From assembly GCF_937001465.1 (NCBI RefSeq), contig NC_064561.1, positions 21,207,209 to 21,271,208 of the forward strand: a stretch of 64,000 nucleotides of DNA, written 5' to 3'. A model generated the notes under the pieces. It was given only the letters and a program-made list of their open reading frames with translations. It was not told where the DNA came from and did no database searches. Of the stretch, positions 20,924 to 32,245 are shown piece by piece (within the stretch, counting starts at the first letter, position 1; each line of letters begins with the position of its first letter). The position numbers and the translations under genes were made by a program. Source of the stretch: Orcinus orca. Its lineage: Eukaryota; Chordata; Mammalia; Artiodactyla; Delphinidae.

Positions 20924-23254
20924 TTTAAAAATTTAATTAACTTATTTTTTATTGAAGTATACTTGGTTTACAGCGTTGTGTTAATTACTGCTGTACAGCA
21001 AAGTGACTCTGTTATACATATGTGTATACATTCTTTTTCATATTCTTTTCCATTATGGTTTATCACAGGATATTGAATATAGTTCCCTGTGCTATAGTAG
21101 GACCTTGTTGTTTAGCCAATCTATATATACCAGTTTGCATCTGCTAATCCCAAACTCCCAGTTCATCCCTCTCCCACCTGCTTCCCCCTTGGCAGCCACC
21201 AGTCTATTCTCTATGTCTCTGATTCTGTTTCATAGATAGGTTCATTTGTGTCATATTTTAGATTCCACATATAAGTGGTATCATGGTATTTGTCTTTCTC
21301 TTTCTGACATACTTTGCTTAGTATGATAATCTCTAGTTACATCCATGTTGCTGCTGCAAATGGCATTATTTCATTCTTTTTTTTATGGCTGAGTAGTATT
21401 TCATTGTATATATGTACCCCATCGTCTTTATCCATTCATCTGTTGATGGACATTTAGGTTGTTTCCATGTCTTGGCTATTGTGAATGTTGCTGCTGTGAA
21501 GATCAGGGTGAATGTGTCTTTTTGAATTCTAGTTTGGTCTGGATATACGCCCAGGAGTGGGATTGCTGGATCATATGGTAGGTCTATTTTTAGTTTTCTG
21601 AGGAACCTCCATACTGTTTTCCACAGTGGCGGCACCAACTTACATTCCCACCAACAGTGTTGTAGGAGGGTTCCCTTTTCTCCACACCCTCTCCAGCATA
21701 TGTTATTTGTAGACTTTTTTTATTTTTTTTATTTTGCGGCATGCGGGCCTCTCACTGTTGCGGCCTCTCCCGTTGTGGAGCACAGGCTCCGGCCGCGCAG
21801 GCTCCGGACGCGCAGGCTCAGCGGCCATGGCTCACGGGCCCAGCCGCTCTGCGGCATGTGGGATCTTCCGAGACCGGGGCACGAACCCGTGTCCCCTGCA
21901 TCGGCAGGCGGACTCTCAACCACTGCTCCACCAGGGAAGCCCTGTAGACTTTTTAATGATGGCCATTCTGACTGGTGTGAGGTGGTACCTCATGGTAGTT
22001 TTGATTTGCATTTCTTTAATAATTGGCAGTGTTGAGCATCTTTTCATGTGCCTATTGGCCATCTGTATTTCTTCTTTGGAGAAATGTCTCTTTAAGTCTT
22101 CTCCCTATTTTTTTGATTGGGTTGTTTGCTTTTATTGTCATCAAGTTGTATGAGCTGTTTGTATATTTTGGAAATTAAGCCCTTGCTGGTCGCATCATTT
22201 GCAAATATCTTCTCCCATTCTGTAGGTTGTCTTTTCATTTTGTTTATGGTTTCCTTTGCTGTGCAAAAGCTTGTAAGTTTGATTCGGTCCCCTTTGTTTA
22301 TTTTCATTTTTATTTCTATTGTCTTGGGAGTCTGACCTAAGAAAACATTGGTATGATTTGTGTCAGAGAATATTTTGCCTGTGTTCTCTTCTAGAAGTTT
22401 TATGGTGTCATGTCTTATGTTTAAGTCTTTAAGACATTTTGAGTTTATTTTCGTGTATGGTGAAAGGATGTGTTGTAACTTCACTGGTTTATATAAGCCT
22501 GTCCAACTTTACCAACACCACTCGCGGAAGAGACTGTCTCTTTCCCATTATATATTCTTGCCTCCTTTCTCAAAGATTAATTGTCAAAGATTAACTGAGG
22601 TGTGTGGGTTTATTTCTGGGCTCTGTATTCTGTTCCATTGATCCATATGTCTGTTTTTGTGCCAATACCACGCTGTTTTGATTACTGTGACTTTGGAGTA
22701 CTGTCTGAGTCTGGGGTGGCTATGCCTCCAACGTTGTTCTTTTTCTTCAGGATTGCTTTGGCAATTCTGGGTCTTTTATGGTTCTGTATGAATTTTAGGA
22801 TTATTTATTCTAATTGCGTGAAAAATGTCATGGATAATTTGATAGGGATCACTTTAAATCTGTAGATTGCTTTGGGTAGTATGAGCATTTTAACAATATT
22901 AATTCCTCCAACCCAAGAACATGAGATGTCTTTCCATTTCTTTGAATCATCTTCACTTTCCTTTATTAATGTCTTACAGTTCTCAGCGTTTAAGTCTTTT
23001 GCCTTCTTGGTGAGGTTTATTCCTAAGTATTTTATTTTTGGGGTTGTGATTTTAAAAGGCATTGTTTTTTTACATTCCCTTTCTGATATTTCATTGTTGG
23101 TATAAAGAAATGCAACCAATTTCTGTATGTTAATCTTGTATTCTGCTACCTTGCTGCATTCGTTTATCAGTTGTAGTAGTTTTCATGTAGAGTCTTTAGG
23201 GTTTTCTATATATAGTATCATATCATCTGCATCTAATGACAATTTTACCTCTTC
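20924..23254 (-). mobile_element. 5'-truncated L1, antisense to GRM7
   Basis: On the minus strand the element ends in its A tail at the low-coordinate side (T-rich start at 20924), preceded by the cetartiodactyl L1 3' untranslated region (to about 21370). ORF2 fragments follow: the C-terminal part with LKIDLPYDPAIPLLGVYP (21366-21638) and further pieces at 22092-22484 and 22805-23119. The 5' break falls just at the reverse-transcriptase catalytic region, where the usual FADD is LDADD here. A perfect 17-bp TSD frames the whole, so it inserted as one event and was later hit by a SINE. Several stops and frame breaks make it inactive. Confidence 0.95.
21720..21942 (-). mobile_element. CHR-type SINE (copy 3) nested in the L1
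   Basis: Reverse-orientation copy from a T/A-rich tail to CCAGGGAAGCC. The TSD TGTAGACTTTTT is at 21708-21719 and 21943-21954. It carries an extra 15-base internal duplication (GGCTCCGGCCGCGCA / GGCTCCGGACGCGCA at 21785-21814), absent from the other copies here. The overlapping frames of 64-139 residues are SINE artefacts. Confidence 0.96.
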
Positions 23255-23271
23255 CTGAAGGAATTAATCTT
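23255..23271 (+). repeat. TSD of the 20.9-23.3 kb L1, right copy
   Basis: CTGAAGGAATTAATCTT, an exact repeat of 20907-20923. Confidence 0.93.
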
Positions 23272-23624
23272 GAAGTTCTACTAAGACTTTTGGGATACCT
23301 GTTTTAATGAGCCACTACTTCCTGCCTGAGATTGCACTATGCACCAGAGATTCTAGAATTAGCATAATAAAACTAATAATGCAAACAACAGCAACAAATC
23401 TTCACAAACCTTCCTTGCAAGGAAGTAAAGTCCACTGGAAACACAGACAAGTGAAACACACATTCAAAATGGCAGTGATTCTCAAACATTTATATGCTGA
23501 AAAATCATGACAAGCATGATAACCAGGGCAATTACTAGACCCCTTCTCCAGCTGGTCAGGTGTAAGGTCCTGTAACTCTATTTTTGGTGACTGCCTCCAG
23601 GAGAGTGTGAGCCAGATGTTCTCA

Positions 23625-23768
23625 GTTGTCGTCAACCTTTAGTGTGCATCAGATATGCCTGAGAATATTGTTAAAACACAGATTGCTGGGCTCCAGTGCC
23701 AGAGTTCTAACCAGTTCCCAGGTGTGGCTGATATTGCTGGCCCAGGGACCACATTTTGAGAACCACCT
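23625..23768 (-). repeat. MER5A-like hAT DNA-transposon relic
   Basis: GTCGTCAACCTTTAGTGTGC, AAAACACAGATTGCTGGGCT, then CCCAGGGACCACATTTTGAG and AACCACC: a non-autonomous Charlie-type element in the opposite orientation to the one at 36304. Confidence 0.82.
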
Positions 23769-23779
23769 TTCAAAACTCT

Positions 23780-23835
23780 GCAGTATGCGGTTGTGTGTGT
23801 TGTGAATGCAGTATGTGGTTGTGTGTGTTGTGAAT
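23780..23835 (+). repeat. 28-bp tandem duplication
   Basis: Two adjacent 28-base units starting GCAGTATG(C/T)GGTTGTG and ending TTGTGAAT, differing at one CpG position. Confidence 0.95.
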
Positions 23836-23934
23836 GAGACGGGCCCAGAGAACCAAAGGAGGGCAAAGGGACTCTGCCCTAAATTAGCCAAAGGTAACAA
23901 TAGCAGCTAGAATTGATTGACCCAGGAAAAAATT

Positions 23935-24115
23935 ATAAGAACTTTACCTGCATTTGCTCATTTAATCCTTTCAGTAAGGTACATAGGTGCTACTTAGTGT
24001 TCCTCTTTTACAGGGGTGTCCAGAGAAGGTAACTACTTTGCCCACGTCCTAAACTGGTAAGTAACAGATTAAGAATTCAAGTCTAGGAAGTCTGATTCCA
24101 GAGCCCACACCTCTA
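23935..24115 (-). repeat. MIR element
   Basis: TTTGCTCATTTAATCCTTTC, TCCTCTTTTACAGGGGTG, then GTAACAGATTAAGAATTCAAG: reverse MIR. Confidence 0.75.
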
Positions 24116-26454
24116 CCCTTTCTGCATGTAGAGAGGAGTAAAGGGTTGTCAGTGAAGCCTTCCTGGGGGCTCTGGCCTCTGAGTGTAGATAGAAGGATGA
24201 GTGGACATAAAGATCATTATTTGTGTGTGGTGGGGGTAGGGGAGGAAGTATGAGGGCTTCCAGAAGAGCCCGCCCTCCCCATACATCTGCTATAAGCAAG
24301 TCTGATGATCAGGAGTCCGGAACATGAGTATGACTATGGGATACTGAGAAGGGTTCTAGAACCCTGAGGTTAGAGTTCTGGATCAGTTAGTAGGTAACAG
24401 AAAGTGAATGAGTGATTTACCTTACTTTCCACGGGTAGCAGGAAGTTTGGAGATAGTCCCTCTAGCGTTAGTCCAGCTGCTGAAGGGCATCACCAGGGGA
24501 CTGGGTTGCTTCGCTCTTCCAGCTTCCACATCTCTAGCACATCCACATAGCTTCAAAGTGACCCCAGAATCTCCAATAGTGTTCCAACAATTGGGGCAGG
24601 AAGAAAGAAAAGGAAAAAAAAAAGAAATTAAGTAAGAAAAAAAAGGCAGTGTCTAACTCAGAGAGCAAATTTTTTACCACAGATGGTCAGCAGACTTGCA
24701 CTTAGATCTCATCAGCTCGGATTTTAAACTGGCCACCTTAGCCTTAAGGATAATGGGGTCTCCTAAACCAGGGCTCTGATAGTAAGGAATAAGGAGAGAG
24801 TGGTACTGATTAGCAGTGCCTGCTGTCCCAAACAAATATTATCCCCAAACTTTTTTTTTTATCCTATATTTTACTTTAAAGAATGGAGGGGAAACATTAT
24901 GTATCTGTAAATAGCCTTTTAGAAAGGGTACAATTATATAGTTATACAACCCCCTGGAGGGCTCCTTTCTTCTAAAATCTCTTTAAAAACTGTTCAAGGG
25001 TAAGGACATTTTTATCTTAATTTAGTCACTTGCAGTAGATTATCTTGGAATGACATCCTCTCTCTGCAGATGTTCTGTCAGGCTTTAGAAGATTCTAGAA
25101 GTGGACAGAGAAGTGTTATGGTACATGTATTTGCAATATGCACGTCTTTGAAATGAAATCCATTTAGGGACCAAAAGGCATTTCATGTCTTTGCTATACA
25201 TTTTCACATATTTGCCTTTCCAGAATTCCTTTGAGCAAATCTGTTAGATGTAACCCATCCGTTTCTCCCACCTGAATTCTTTATTACTAAACATTCTTCA
25301 GTATGCTCTCACTCCCCTCTGTCAAAGGCGTTTCTCTGGGTCCTCACCCTTCTCATCTCATATGTGAATGCATATCTTAAACTGAAGCAACAGTCTGCTA
25401 TGACTTCTCCATAACTTGAAGAACCCGTCTTTGTGGGAAGAAAAGTAGACTTACTAACTTAAAAGGTAAAATGCGTGCAATGTTTCTGAGAATTAAAAAC
25501 TAAGGTAAAAACATAAGCAAGGGAAAAAACTTACAGTGGATCCTTTTCAAAGACTTTATTTTACAGAGAAGGCAACTGAGGTTTAAAGAAAAAATGCGTT
25601 AGTTAAACACTAAATAATATACCTTAAACCTCAGTGGAGCAACACATGGACAGTTCATTTCTCACTCACTCAGGAGTGTAGTATGGACTTTGGTGGTCTG
25701 AGGGTCAGTTTTCTGCTCAGTTATTCAGGGACCCACCACCTTCATCAAGTGGCTCTACGTTTGTCCTAAAAAGGAAAGGAGAGAGGAAGCTGCAAGCTAC
25801 AATTATCAACTCGTTATCCTTCAGACATAAACTCTTCAGGTCACCTCTGGTCACATTCTTTGGGATAGAACCATACCCAGATGCAAGCGGAGATGGAGAA
25901 TGTTGTTCCTATCTTGGTCCTAGTGATGCCTCTACAGGCTGGAGGAGCTAATTAAAGTGTAGTCAACAGCTCGTTGTTTCTGCCACAATGAGTGATTAGC
26001 CTAAGGCTGTGGATTAATTATGTGTGTGTGTCACATATACATATAATACACACAAACATATATATGTGTGTGTATATATACATTCTTTAGCATGAGTTGT
26101 CACATGGGGCTTCTGCTGTATCAAAAGAGTACAAACTGCCTCTTGTTGCTTTTTCTTAATTGAAGTTGACTACTACTATCTATTTCCCTTCATTTTGCTA
26201 CTTCCCCTCCCACCTTTCAATATTATATGAAAATTCTGAAAGAAATAATTTCAAAGTTTCCAGTGCTTTTAAAGGTAATAGAATACTCAGACCTTAACAA
26301 TTTTCCTGTGTGAAACTTTTGCCAGACTAAAATAGTTAACTTATGAAAAGTAAATTTAGATTGATACAAAAGAGAAAATAAGCTGATTTTTTTTTTTTTT
26401 ACACAAATACCCTGAGCCAGGGTGGAAAATAAATGGAAAACTGGAGGAATTTAG
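24116..26454. other. Intron 1 DNA, no gene; scattered decayed repeats
   Basis: About 25540-25600 resembles the MIR core (TTATTTTACAGAGAAGGCAA). About 25610-25960 resembles an ancient MER/LTR-type repeat (ACCTCAGTGGAGCAACACA ... CTCACTCACTCAGGAGTG). A TG/CA/TA microsatellite lies at 26019-26082. No coding segment. Confidence 0.45.
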
Positions 26455-27290
26455 ATCCTTTTGTTGTAAATTTAAATATTTTTAATTGTAAAAATAATAC
26501 AGACTCATTGTAGAAACTCCAAAATTGAAAGGATTTAAAGAAAAAAGGAAAAATAACTCAAAATCCCATTTCTGATAAATCATCTCTGTAACATTTTTGA
26601 GGGTATCTTTGGAAACTTTTTTGTGACGGGGTGCATATAAATACAATGCAAGTATAAAATACCTTTAATTATTATATCAAACTACAAAACAGTTCTATAA
26701 CATTTTTATTTAGTAATATAAGTATGATTACTCATCACCTAATAAAAATCTACAGCAGCATTTTTAATGGTTGAACAGCATTCTGTTATTTATTGAACCA
26801 GTCCCTACTGTTCAACATTTAGATTATTCCTGTTTTGCTTTGCTAAACAATGAGACAAGCATCCTTGTTCATATGTCTTTGAGCATTTGTTTACTTCCTT
26901 AGAATGGACTTCTAGAACTTGAATGGCTGGTTGTCAGTTCTGGTACATACTGACATATTGTCTTCCAGAAAGGTTACCGTGCTTTTTATTTCTACCAAGA
27001 ATTTAACATCCAGTGTGGTTTCTTACACACACTCATCAGTACCAGTATTATCAATATCAATACCAGTATTATCAAGTTTTTTAAAACTTTGTCATTCTAG
27101 TCAGTAAAATATGACACCTGAATTATTTTATTTGTATTTCTTTGATTAATAATAGCAAGGTTGAACATATTTTCATATCTTTATTGGCTGTTAATACTTT
27201 TTAGTTTGTGACTTTATGACATCCAGTTTTCATCGATGTATAACAACCTTTTATATATCAATGTGTTTATTTTGTTGTTTGTTGTAAATG
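26455..27290 (-). repeat. Ancient L1 (L1M-type) fragment
   Basis: Heavily decayed reverse L1 3' region: AATAATACAGACTCATTGTAG, TTATTTATTGAACCAGTCCC, TTTGTATTTCTTTGATTAAT, then ACATATTTTCATATCTTTAT. The order matches L1 3'UTR/ORF2-end text in antisense. Confidence 0.75.
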
Positions 27291-28544
27291 CAATTTTTTT
27301 CTCTTCATTTACTAATTTTTATTTTGTGTGTGTTGAACTTCTTTAATACTGTCAAGTCTATTCAAAAACCCTTTAATGAACACAACAAATGTGGAAAATC
27401 AGTCATTCTCCTGCATTTTGTAATCAATGTATTTCCTTTTGGGCAGTATGGAAACGTAAGTTCTTATTTCATCTTATGGTTGGAAAGAATCTATTCCCTC
27501 GGAAAGGGAGTATAGTCTCCATGATGCAGTAATGGGAGATTTTATAGGGTAGGCAGGGTCTACAGAAGAAAAAACCCTAAATCACACTCCATTGGTGGTT
27601 GCCTTATTTATAAAAATGGCATCTGAGGTTGTGTGACTGCCATCAGGTAAGCAAAATTACTTTTTAGTATGAAGTACTCCTATCAGCAAGAACAGCCTAG
27701 GATAGGCTAGCAGTAAGAAGTGAGGGGTTATGGGATTGGGGCATAGCCTCTGTTTCCTCCAATGCAGCTGGAAATTTAAACTCTGGGGCTCCTGCTTGAT
27801 CCAATCAGCCCAGCTAGTATGTGTTGGCAGGTAGGGTGAATAGACTCAGAAGTACAAGAGCTCATCCTTGGTCCCCTCTGGAAATGAGCAGAGAATACTG
27901 TGTCAAGCAGAGGTGATCAGTCCATGGTCTGGAGACTTGGATCTCCCCACATAGTCCTTAAAGTCAGGGTGAGACAAAATGCCAATACAAATTATATTGA
28001 TGACAGTATCAATGAGGTGACATTGAGTCCTTTGACCCAACGTGTGTCTGCAGTGTGCCATCCATTAGTAAATGGGCAAAGCCATTTGACAGATCTATCT
28101 GATACAGTGAATGAATCTGACACTGACATTTTGAAAAACTGAAACTGTATCCATTTGTCAAGAACAGTGGCCATTTGTTCTGCTTTATTCCCCCTGGTAG
28201 AACTAGGTAACATTGCAGGCAGGAAGTAAGACGTTCCGGCATTTCACCCTGGAGTAGCCCCAAAACTGAAGAAGCTGTCTTATCAGTAGTTAGCTCCTTG
28301 TCACCAAGAATATTAAAGTAGATTTGTATGATTAGCAAATTAAAGAGACTATAGTGCCTACCACTACTGTATTCACTAAGGCACCCAAGTTATTCTAAAG
28401 AAATCCTAATAATACATTAGGACCGTTTTGAATATTTTTATTTGATTAACCATAATCTTCTAGTTATAACATCCATCACCATTTTGACCACTGAAACTTG
28501 GCCTTCTTTTCTTACAGCCTAGCCCTGTGGTCTTGGGCTAATCA
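27291..28544. other. Intron 1 DNA, nothing recognised
   Basis: No gene supported. The overlapping frames near 27900-28338 on both strands have no recognisable product. Confidence 0.4.
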
Positions 28545-28690
28545 CTAACCTGCTTAGATACAATTTTCTTCTCTATGAAATAGAAGCAATATTATATGCT
28601 ATGAAGGACTGCAGGAAGCTGAGCTGTAATGTTTATCAAGTGCCTGGTAAGTAGCCTGGCCCATAATAAATACTTGGCTAATTGTAGATG
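28545..28690 (+). repeat. MIR fragment
   Basis: TTTTCTTCTCTATGAAATAG ... GCCTGGTAAGTAGCCTGGCC ... AATAAATACTTGGC: forward MIR 3' half. Confidence 0.75.
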
Positions 28691-29219
28691 TTAGTTTCAT
28701 TTTTAGTTTTATTTCCAAACATTGCTCTTTACTTTTGGAACTCTAAAATTTGTTTTGAGAGTGGAGGACTTGTTGTTTGGATTCCTCCAACACTCTCTGT
28801 ATATTCTGTACTTCTATCCCTAGATCATTTATATTAATGGAATAAATGATCTTTGGTCTGGTGATTCCAAGGTGACGAGGAGCTAAGTGGAGGTTCAGTA
28901 TACACCTGGAAGTATGGATTTTCATGCCCAGTGCAAATGTGGGAAAGGCATTATTCCCACATTATAAAGGGGGTAAAGACCTCCAACTTGAGGAGACTCT
29001 GGGTTGAGAGATGAGAGATTTACAGGTACTGTGTTTATCGTACAGGGTACCACAGGGGCTTTTATGTTCTGTAGCAAGAATTTGCACCTTATACCCTTGT
29101 AGTTAGAAGTAAAGCATACCACATAACTAATATCTAGTAAGCATTAGAGTGAGAATAAATACCATTTATTTAACGTTTCCTTTGTGTTAAGCATTTTACA
29201 GTTACAACATATGGATGGA

Positions 29220-29297
29220 TACTATATTGTAATGGTTAAGAGTGTAGTTTTTTGAGCTGGATAATCCTGGATTGGAGTCTCTTGTTTATTACCTCTT
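29220..29297 (+). repeat. MIR, left half (split by an L1)
   Basis: GTAATGGTTAAGAGTGTAG, then GGATTGGAGTCTCTTGTTTA, reads into the second half after the L1 at 29846. Confidence 0.85.
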
Positions 29298-29818
29298 TTT
29301 TTTTCCTGTTTTATTGAGGTATAAGTGACAAAATTGTAAGATAGTCAAAGAGTATATCATGATGATTTAATATACATATGCGTTGTAAAAGGATCCTTCC
29401 CATCACGTTAATTAATACATCTAACAGCTCATGACACCTTTTTCCTTTTTTCTTTTTTTGGTGAGAACACTTAAGTTCTATTCTCTCAGAAAATGTTAGT
29501 TATACAATACAGTATTATTGACTGTAGTAACTGTGTTATACAGTAAATCCTCAGACCTTATTCATCCTGCAGCTGAAAGTTTGTACCCTTTTACCAGTCT
29601 TCCCCTCTTTTCCCCACCCACACCCCAGCCCCTTGCAACCAGTTTTCTACTCTGTTTCTATGAGTGTGGCTTTTTTTCTTTTTAGATTCCATATATAAAT
29701 GATATTATTCGTATTTATCCTGTCTGGCTTATTTCATCAGCATAATGCACTCCTGTTTCATCTATATTGTCACAAATGAAAGGATCTCCTTCATTTTTTT
29801 AAGGCTGAATAATATTCC
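29298..29818 (-). mobile_element. Old truncated L1 inserted in a MIR
   Basis: Reverse L1 3' end: TTTATTGAGGTATAAGTGAC, a CATATGCGTTGTAAAAGG stretch, CAACCAGTTTTCTACTCTG, then GGCTGAATAATATTCCA. The flanking repeat is ATTACCTCTT at 29288-29297 and 29846-29855, with a further copy at 29819-29828. The age class is older than the CHR-era L1s. Confidence 0.88.
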
Positions 29819-29845
29819 ATTACCTCTTTTTTTTTTTTTTTTCCC
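29819..29845. repeat. Poly-T block between duplicate target sites
   Basis: ATTACCTC followed by 16 T and CCC, then ATTACCTCTT again: a third copy of the L1 target site separated only by a T tract. Confidence 0.8.
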
Positions 29846-29925
29846 ATTACCTCTTAAATGAGTGACTTTTGGTACATTGTTTACACTTTCTAAGCCTCAG
29901 GGTTTCTTTTCTTCTGTAAAAAAAA
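29846..29925 (+). repeat. MIR, right half
   Basis: AAATGAGTGACTTTTGGTAC, then CTTTCTAAGCCTCAGGGTTT, continues the MIR interrupted at 29297. Confidence 0.83.
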
Positions 29926-30104
29926 ATATATATATATACTAACAAGTTATTTTCTGATATGTGGAATGTTTGTTGAATCAACAAATAATTAGCTGAGATC
30001 ATAAATGTGACACTTAGCACTGTATTAACATTTATTAATACTCTCCCTGTTAATTTCTACAATAAATTGTATAATAAGTAACAATAATAATAGTACTAGT
30101 AGTA

Positions 30105-30275
30105 GTTTTAGAAAATGCATAGGATGTGCCAGGCATCATATACTGTACTACCCTCCTTCATGTGTACCACAAGTTACATGTGGATATCATCTTCCACGTT
30201 GTTTCATTTAAAGAAAATTGAAGCTCAGCAAGATTGAGTAGCTTGCTCCAGATGTGAACTCAGGTCTGAATCACT
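30105..30275 (-). repeat. MIR element
   Basis: ATAGGATGTGCCAGGCATC, AAAATTGAAGCTCAGCAAG, TGTGAACTCAGGTCTGAATC: reverse MIR. An imperfect TAA/TAG triplet tract precedes it. Confidence 0.78.
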
Positions 30276-31375
30276 CCACATATAGGTTCTTAATGACTCC
30301 ATGTCTTTAATTCCACATCTGCATTTGTGTGTTGTTGTTGTTTTTAACTTTCCAAGCATCTGATCTGAAATTCCTTTCTCTGGGGAATTTTCCACTTTGT
30401 GGGTCTTGGTGAGAAACAGAGCCTTCCTCTCGTTATACAAGCTGAACATGTCAGATACACTGTTCACTCACATGCTCAGTCTCCCTTACAGATGGAAAAC
30501 AGTCGGGCGACCTCGGGTTGGCCAACTGCACCCCTCTCTTGGATTTTGAATTACAAGTAAATGATGTAAAGAAGCAAGGCCAGCAGTGCTGGGTCAACCT
30601 CCTGTTTCCTGTTCCTGCTTGGTAGCAAGGCCAGCTAGGACTTACAACATCACTTTGGCCTGATCCTATAATTGCAATAGCATAGGCTTGGCTTTCGGTT
30701 GTTTAGTCTGCTTCTAGTTACTGAGACCTAACCATAAACTTCCAAAAGTTTCCTTTTCTGCTCAAATTAGCCATATTCGGTTCCTGATGATTACAAATAA
30801 GACCTTTCCTGATATACAATGGTGACCTACTTATCCAGGCAGATGTAACATCGTCCTGGCAGGAACAGAGGGCAGGCAAGTTCCTTGTACAGCTGAACAA
30901 GAAGAAAAAGACCTAAGAAGGAAGAATTGAAGCCAGTTCTGCTTGTGTTATAATTCTACCTGCAGCTGCCTCTGTTTCACAGAGCACATGCTAAGGACCG
31001 TGTCCCTTCCCCTGTAACAGACGAGCAAAGTAGACCCAGGCCTTCCAACCCAGAGACCAGCTGAGCTGTACCGTGGACAATCTAGGATGTGAAAGACTTC
31101 ACTCAGTGTCTTTGTCACTTGACACATTGTTCCTCTCTTTGGGAAGTAGCTTCTTTGTGTGAAAAAAATATGCTAAGCCAACACTTAAGTGGACAGAGGT
31201 GAAAGATGCCAAAATTAGCTACAGAAAAAAAGGCGTAAAGACTTGTATTTTCTGTTATTTGAAGGTGTTAAGACCCCACATAGAATATGAGTCCTTTAAA
31301 GGAAAGTTGTGAATGGCCCAGGGAATGTTGAATTTCCATGTGGCAATATGTCCTTGATCGGTCATGATGATGATG
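30276..31375. other. Intron 1 unique DNA
   Basis: No supported gene or named repeat. Antisense frames at 30225-30467 and 30718-30900 are unconvincing. Confidence 0.45.
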
Positions 31376-31379
31376 ATGG

Positions 31380-31600
31380 TAGCATCAGTAGCATTTATCA
31401 GTGTTTCCTGGGTGAGAGGCACTTTATCCTAATGACCTTTTATCCCCATGACGACCCTGTGAAGTAGGGAATACTGTTTCAGCATCTTCAGGGTTTTTCT
31501 TTTTTCTTTTTTTTTTTAATCAGGAATTTACCCTAGATCACAGTTGGGTGGTAGAACGACCAGAACTGGACACTAGCCTTTCCTGAATTCCCAGGGTGTG
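31380..31600 (-). repeat. MIR element with internal T run
   Basis: AGTGTTTCCTGGGTGAGAGG, TTTATCCCCATGACGACCCT, then CCCTAGATCACAGTTGGGTG: reverse MIR, with a T-rich tract inside at about 31496-31518. Confidence 0.75.
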
Positions 31601-31992
31601 ATCTTAGCAGTTGTATTGCCTGATGCAGAGCCATGTAAATGTTGCCAAAGCAATGAAACGTGTACCTATTTCTAACAGATTCTAACTCAGAAGCTCTGGG
31701 GTTAAGTGCAGAGCAGTTGAGTGTGATTGTCTTTACAGACAGTAGATAACTTAAGAGAAGTTGTTTAAAAGTATATTTGCATATTGCACTACACTGTCAT
31801 ATCTGTGATCGGTTAGCTATTGAGTCACTAACACAAATCCCAATCCCATCTCTAATCTCATTCATCTCTTATATGATATTTGACCTAATTGAGGCAGTTT
31901 TTTTTTTTGTTCTTTCCCACAAACACACATCGAACATCCAAAACATGCTTACCATTTGTGAGCATATTCTCTTAGTTATTTAGGAGTTGAGT

Positions 31993-32007
31993 AAGAGTGA
32001 GAGAGAA
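31993..32007 (+). repeat. TSD of SINE copy 4, left
   Basis: AAGAGTGAGAGAGAA; the right copy at 32231-32245 differs at one base. Confidence 0.88.
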
Positions 32008-32230
32008 GGGCTTCCCTGGTGGCGCAGTGGTTGACTGTCTGCCGGCCGATGCAGGAGACGCGGGTTCGTGCCCCGGTCCGGGAAGATCCCACATGCCGCG
32101 GAGCAGCTGGGCCCGTGAGCCATGGCCGTTGAGCCTGCGCGTCCGGAGCCTGTGCTCCACAACGGGAGAGGCCACAACAGTGAGAGGCCCACGTACCGCA
32201 ATAAAAAAAAAAAAAAAAAGACAAAAAGAA
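32008..32230 (+). mobile_element. CHR-type SINE (copy 4), with TSD
   Basis: Full-length: GGGCTTCCCTGGTGGCGCAG to GAGGCCCACGTACCGC and a 17-A run, with a further A-rich end. The frames on both strands (61-112 residues) are SINE translations, not genes. Confidence 0.96.
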
Positions 32231-32245
32231 AAGAGTGAGAGAAAA

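Noticed and set aside
21741..22153. Overlapping frames of 60-140 residues with PLTVAASPVVEHRLR-like text, also seen near 300-600, 14000-14300 and 32000-32300
   Set aside because: These are translations of the CHR SINE and recur wherever a copy occurs.
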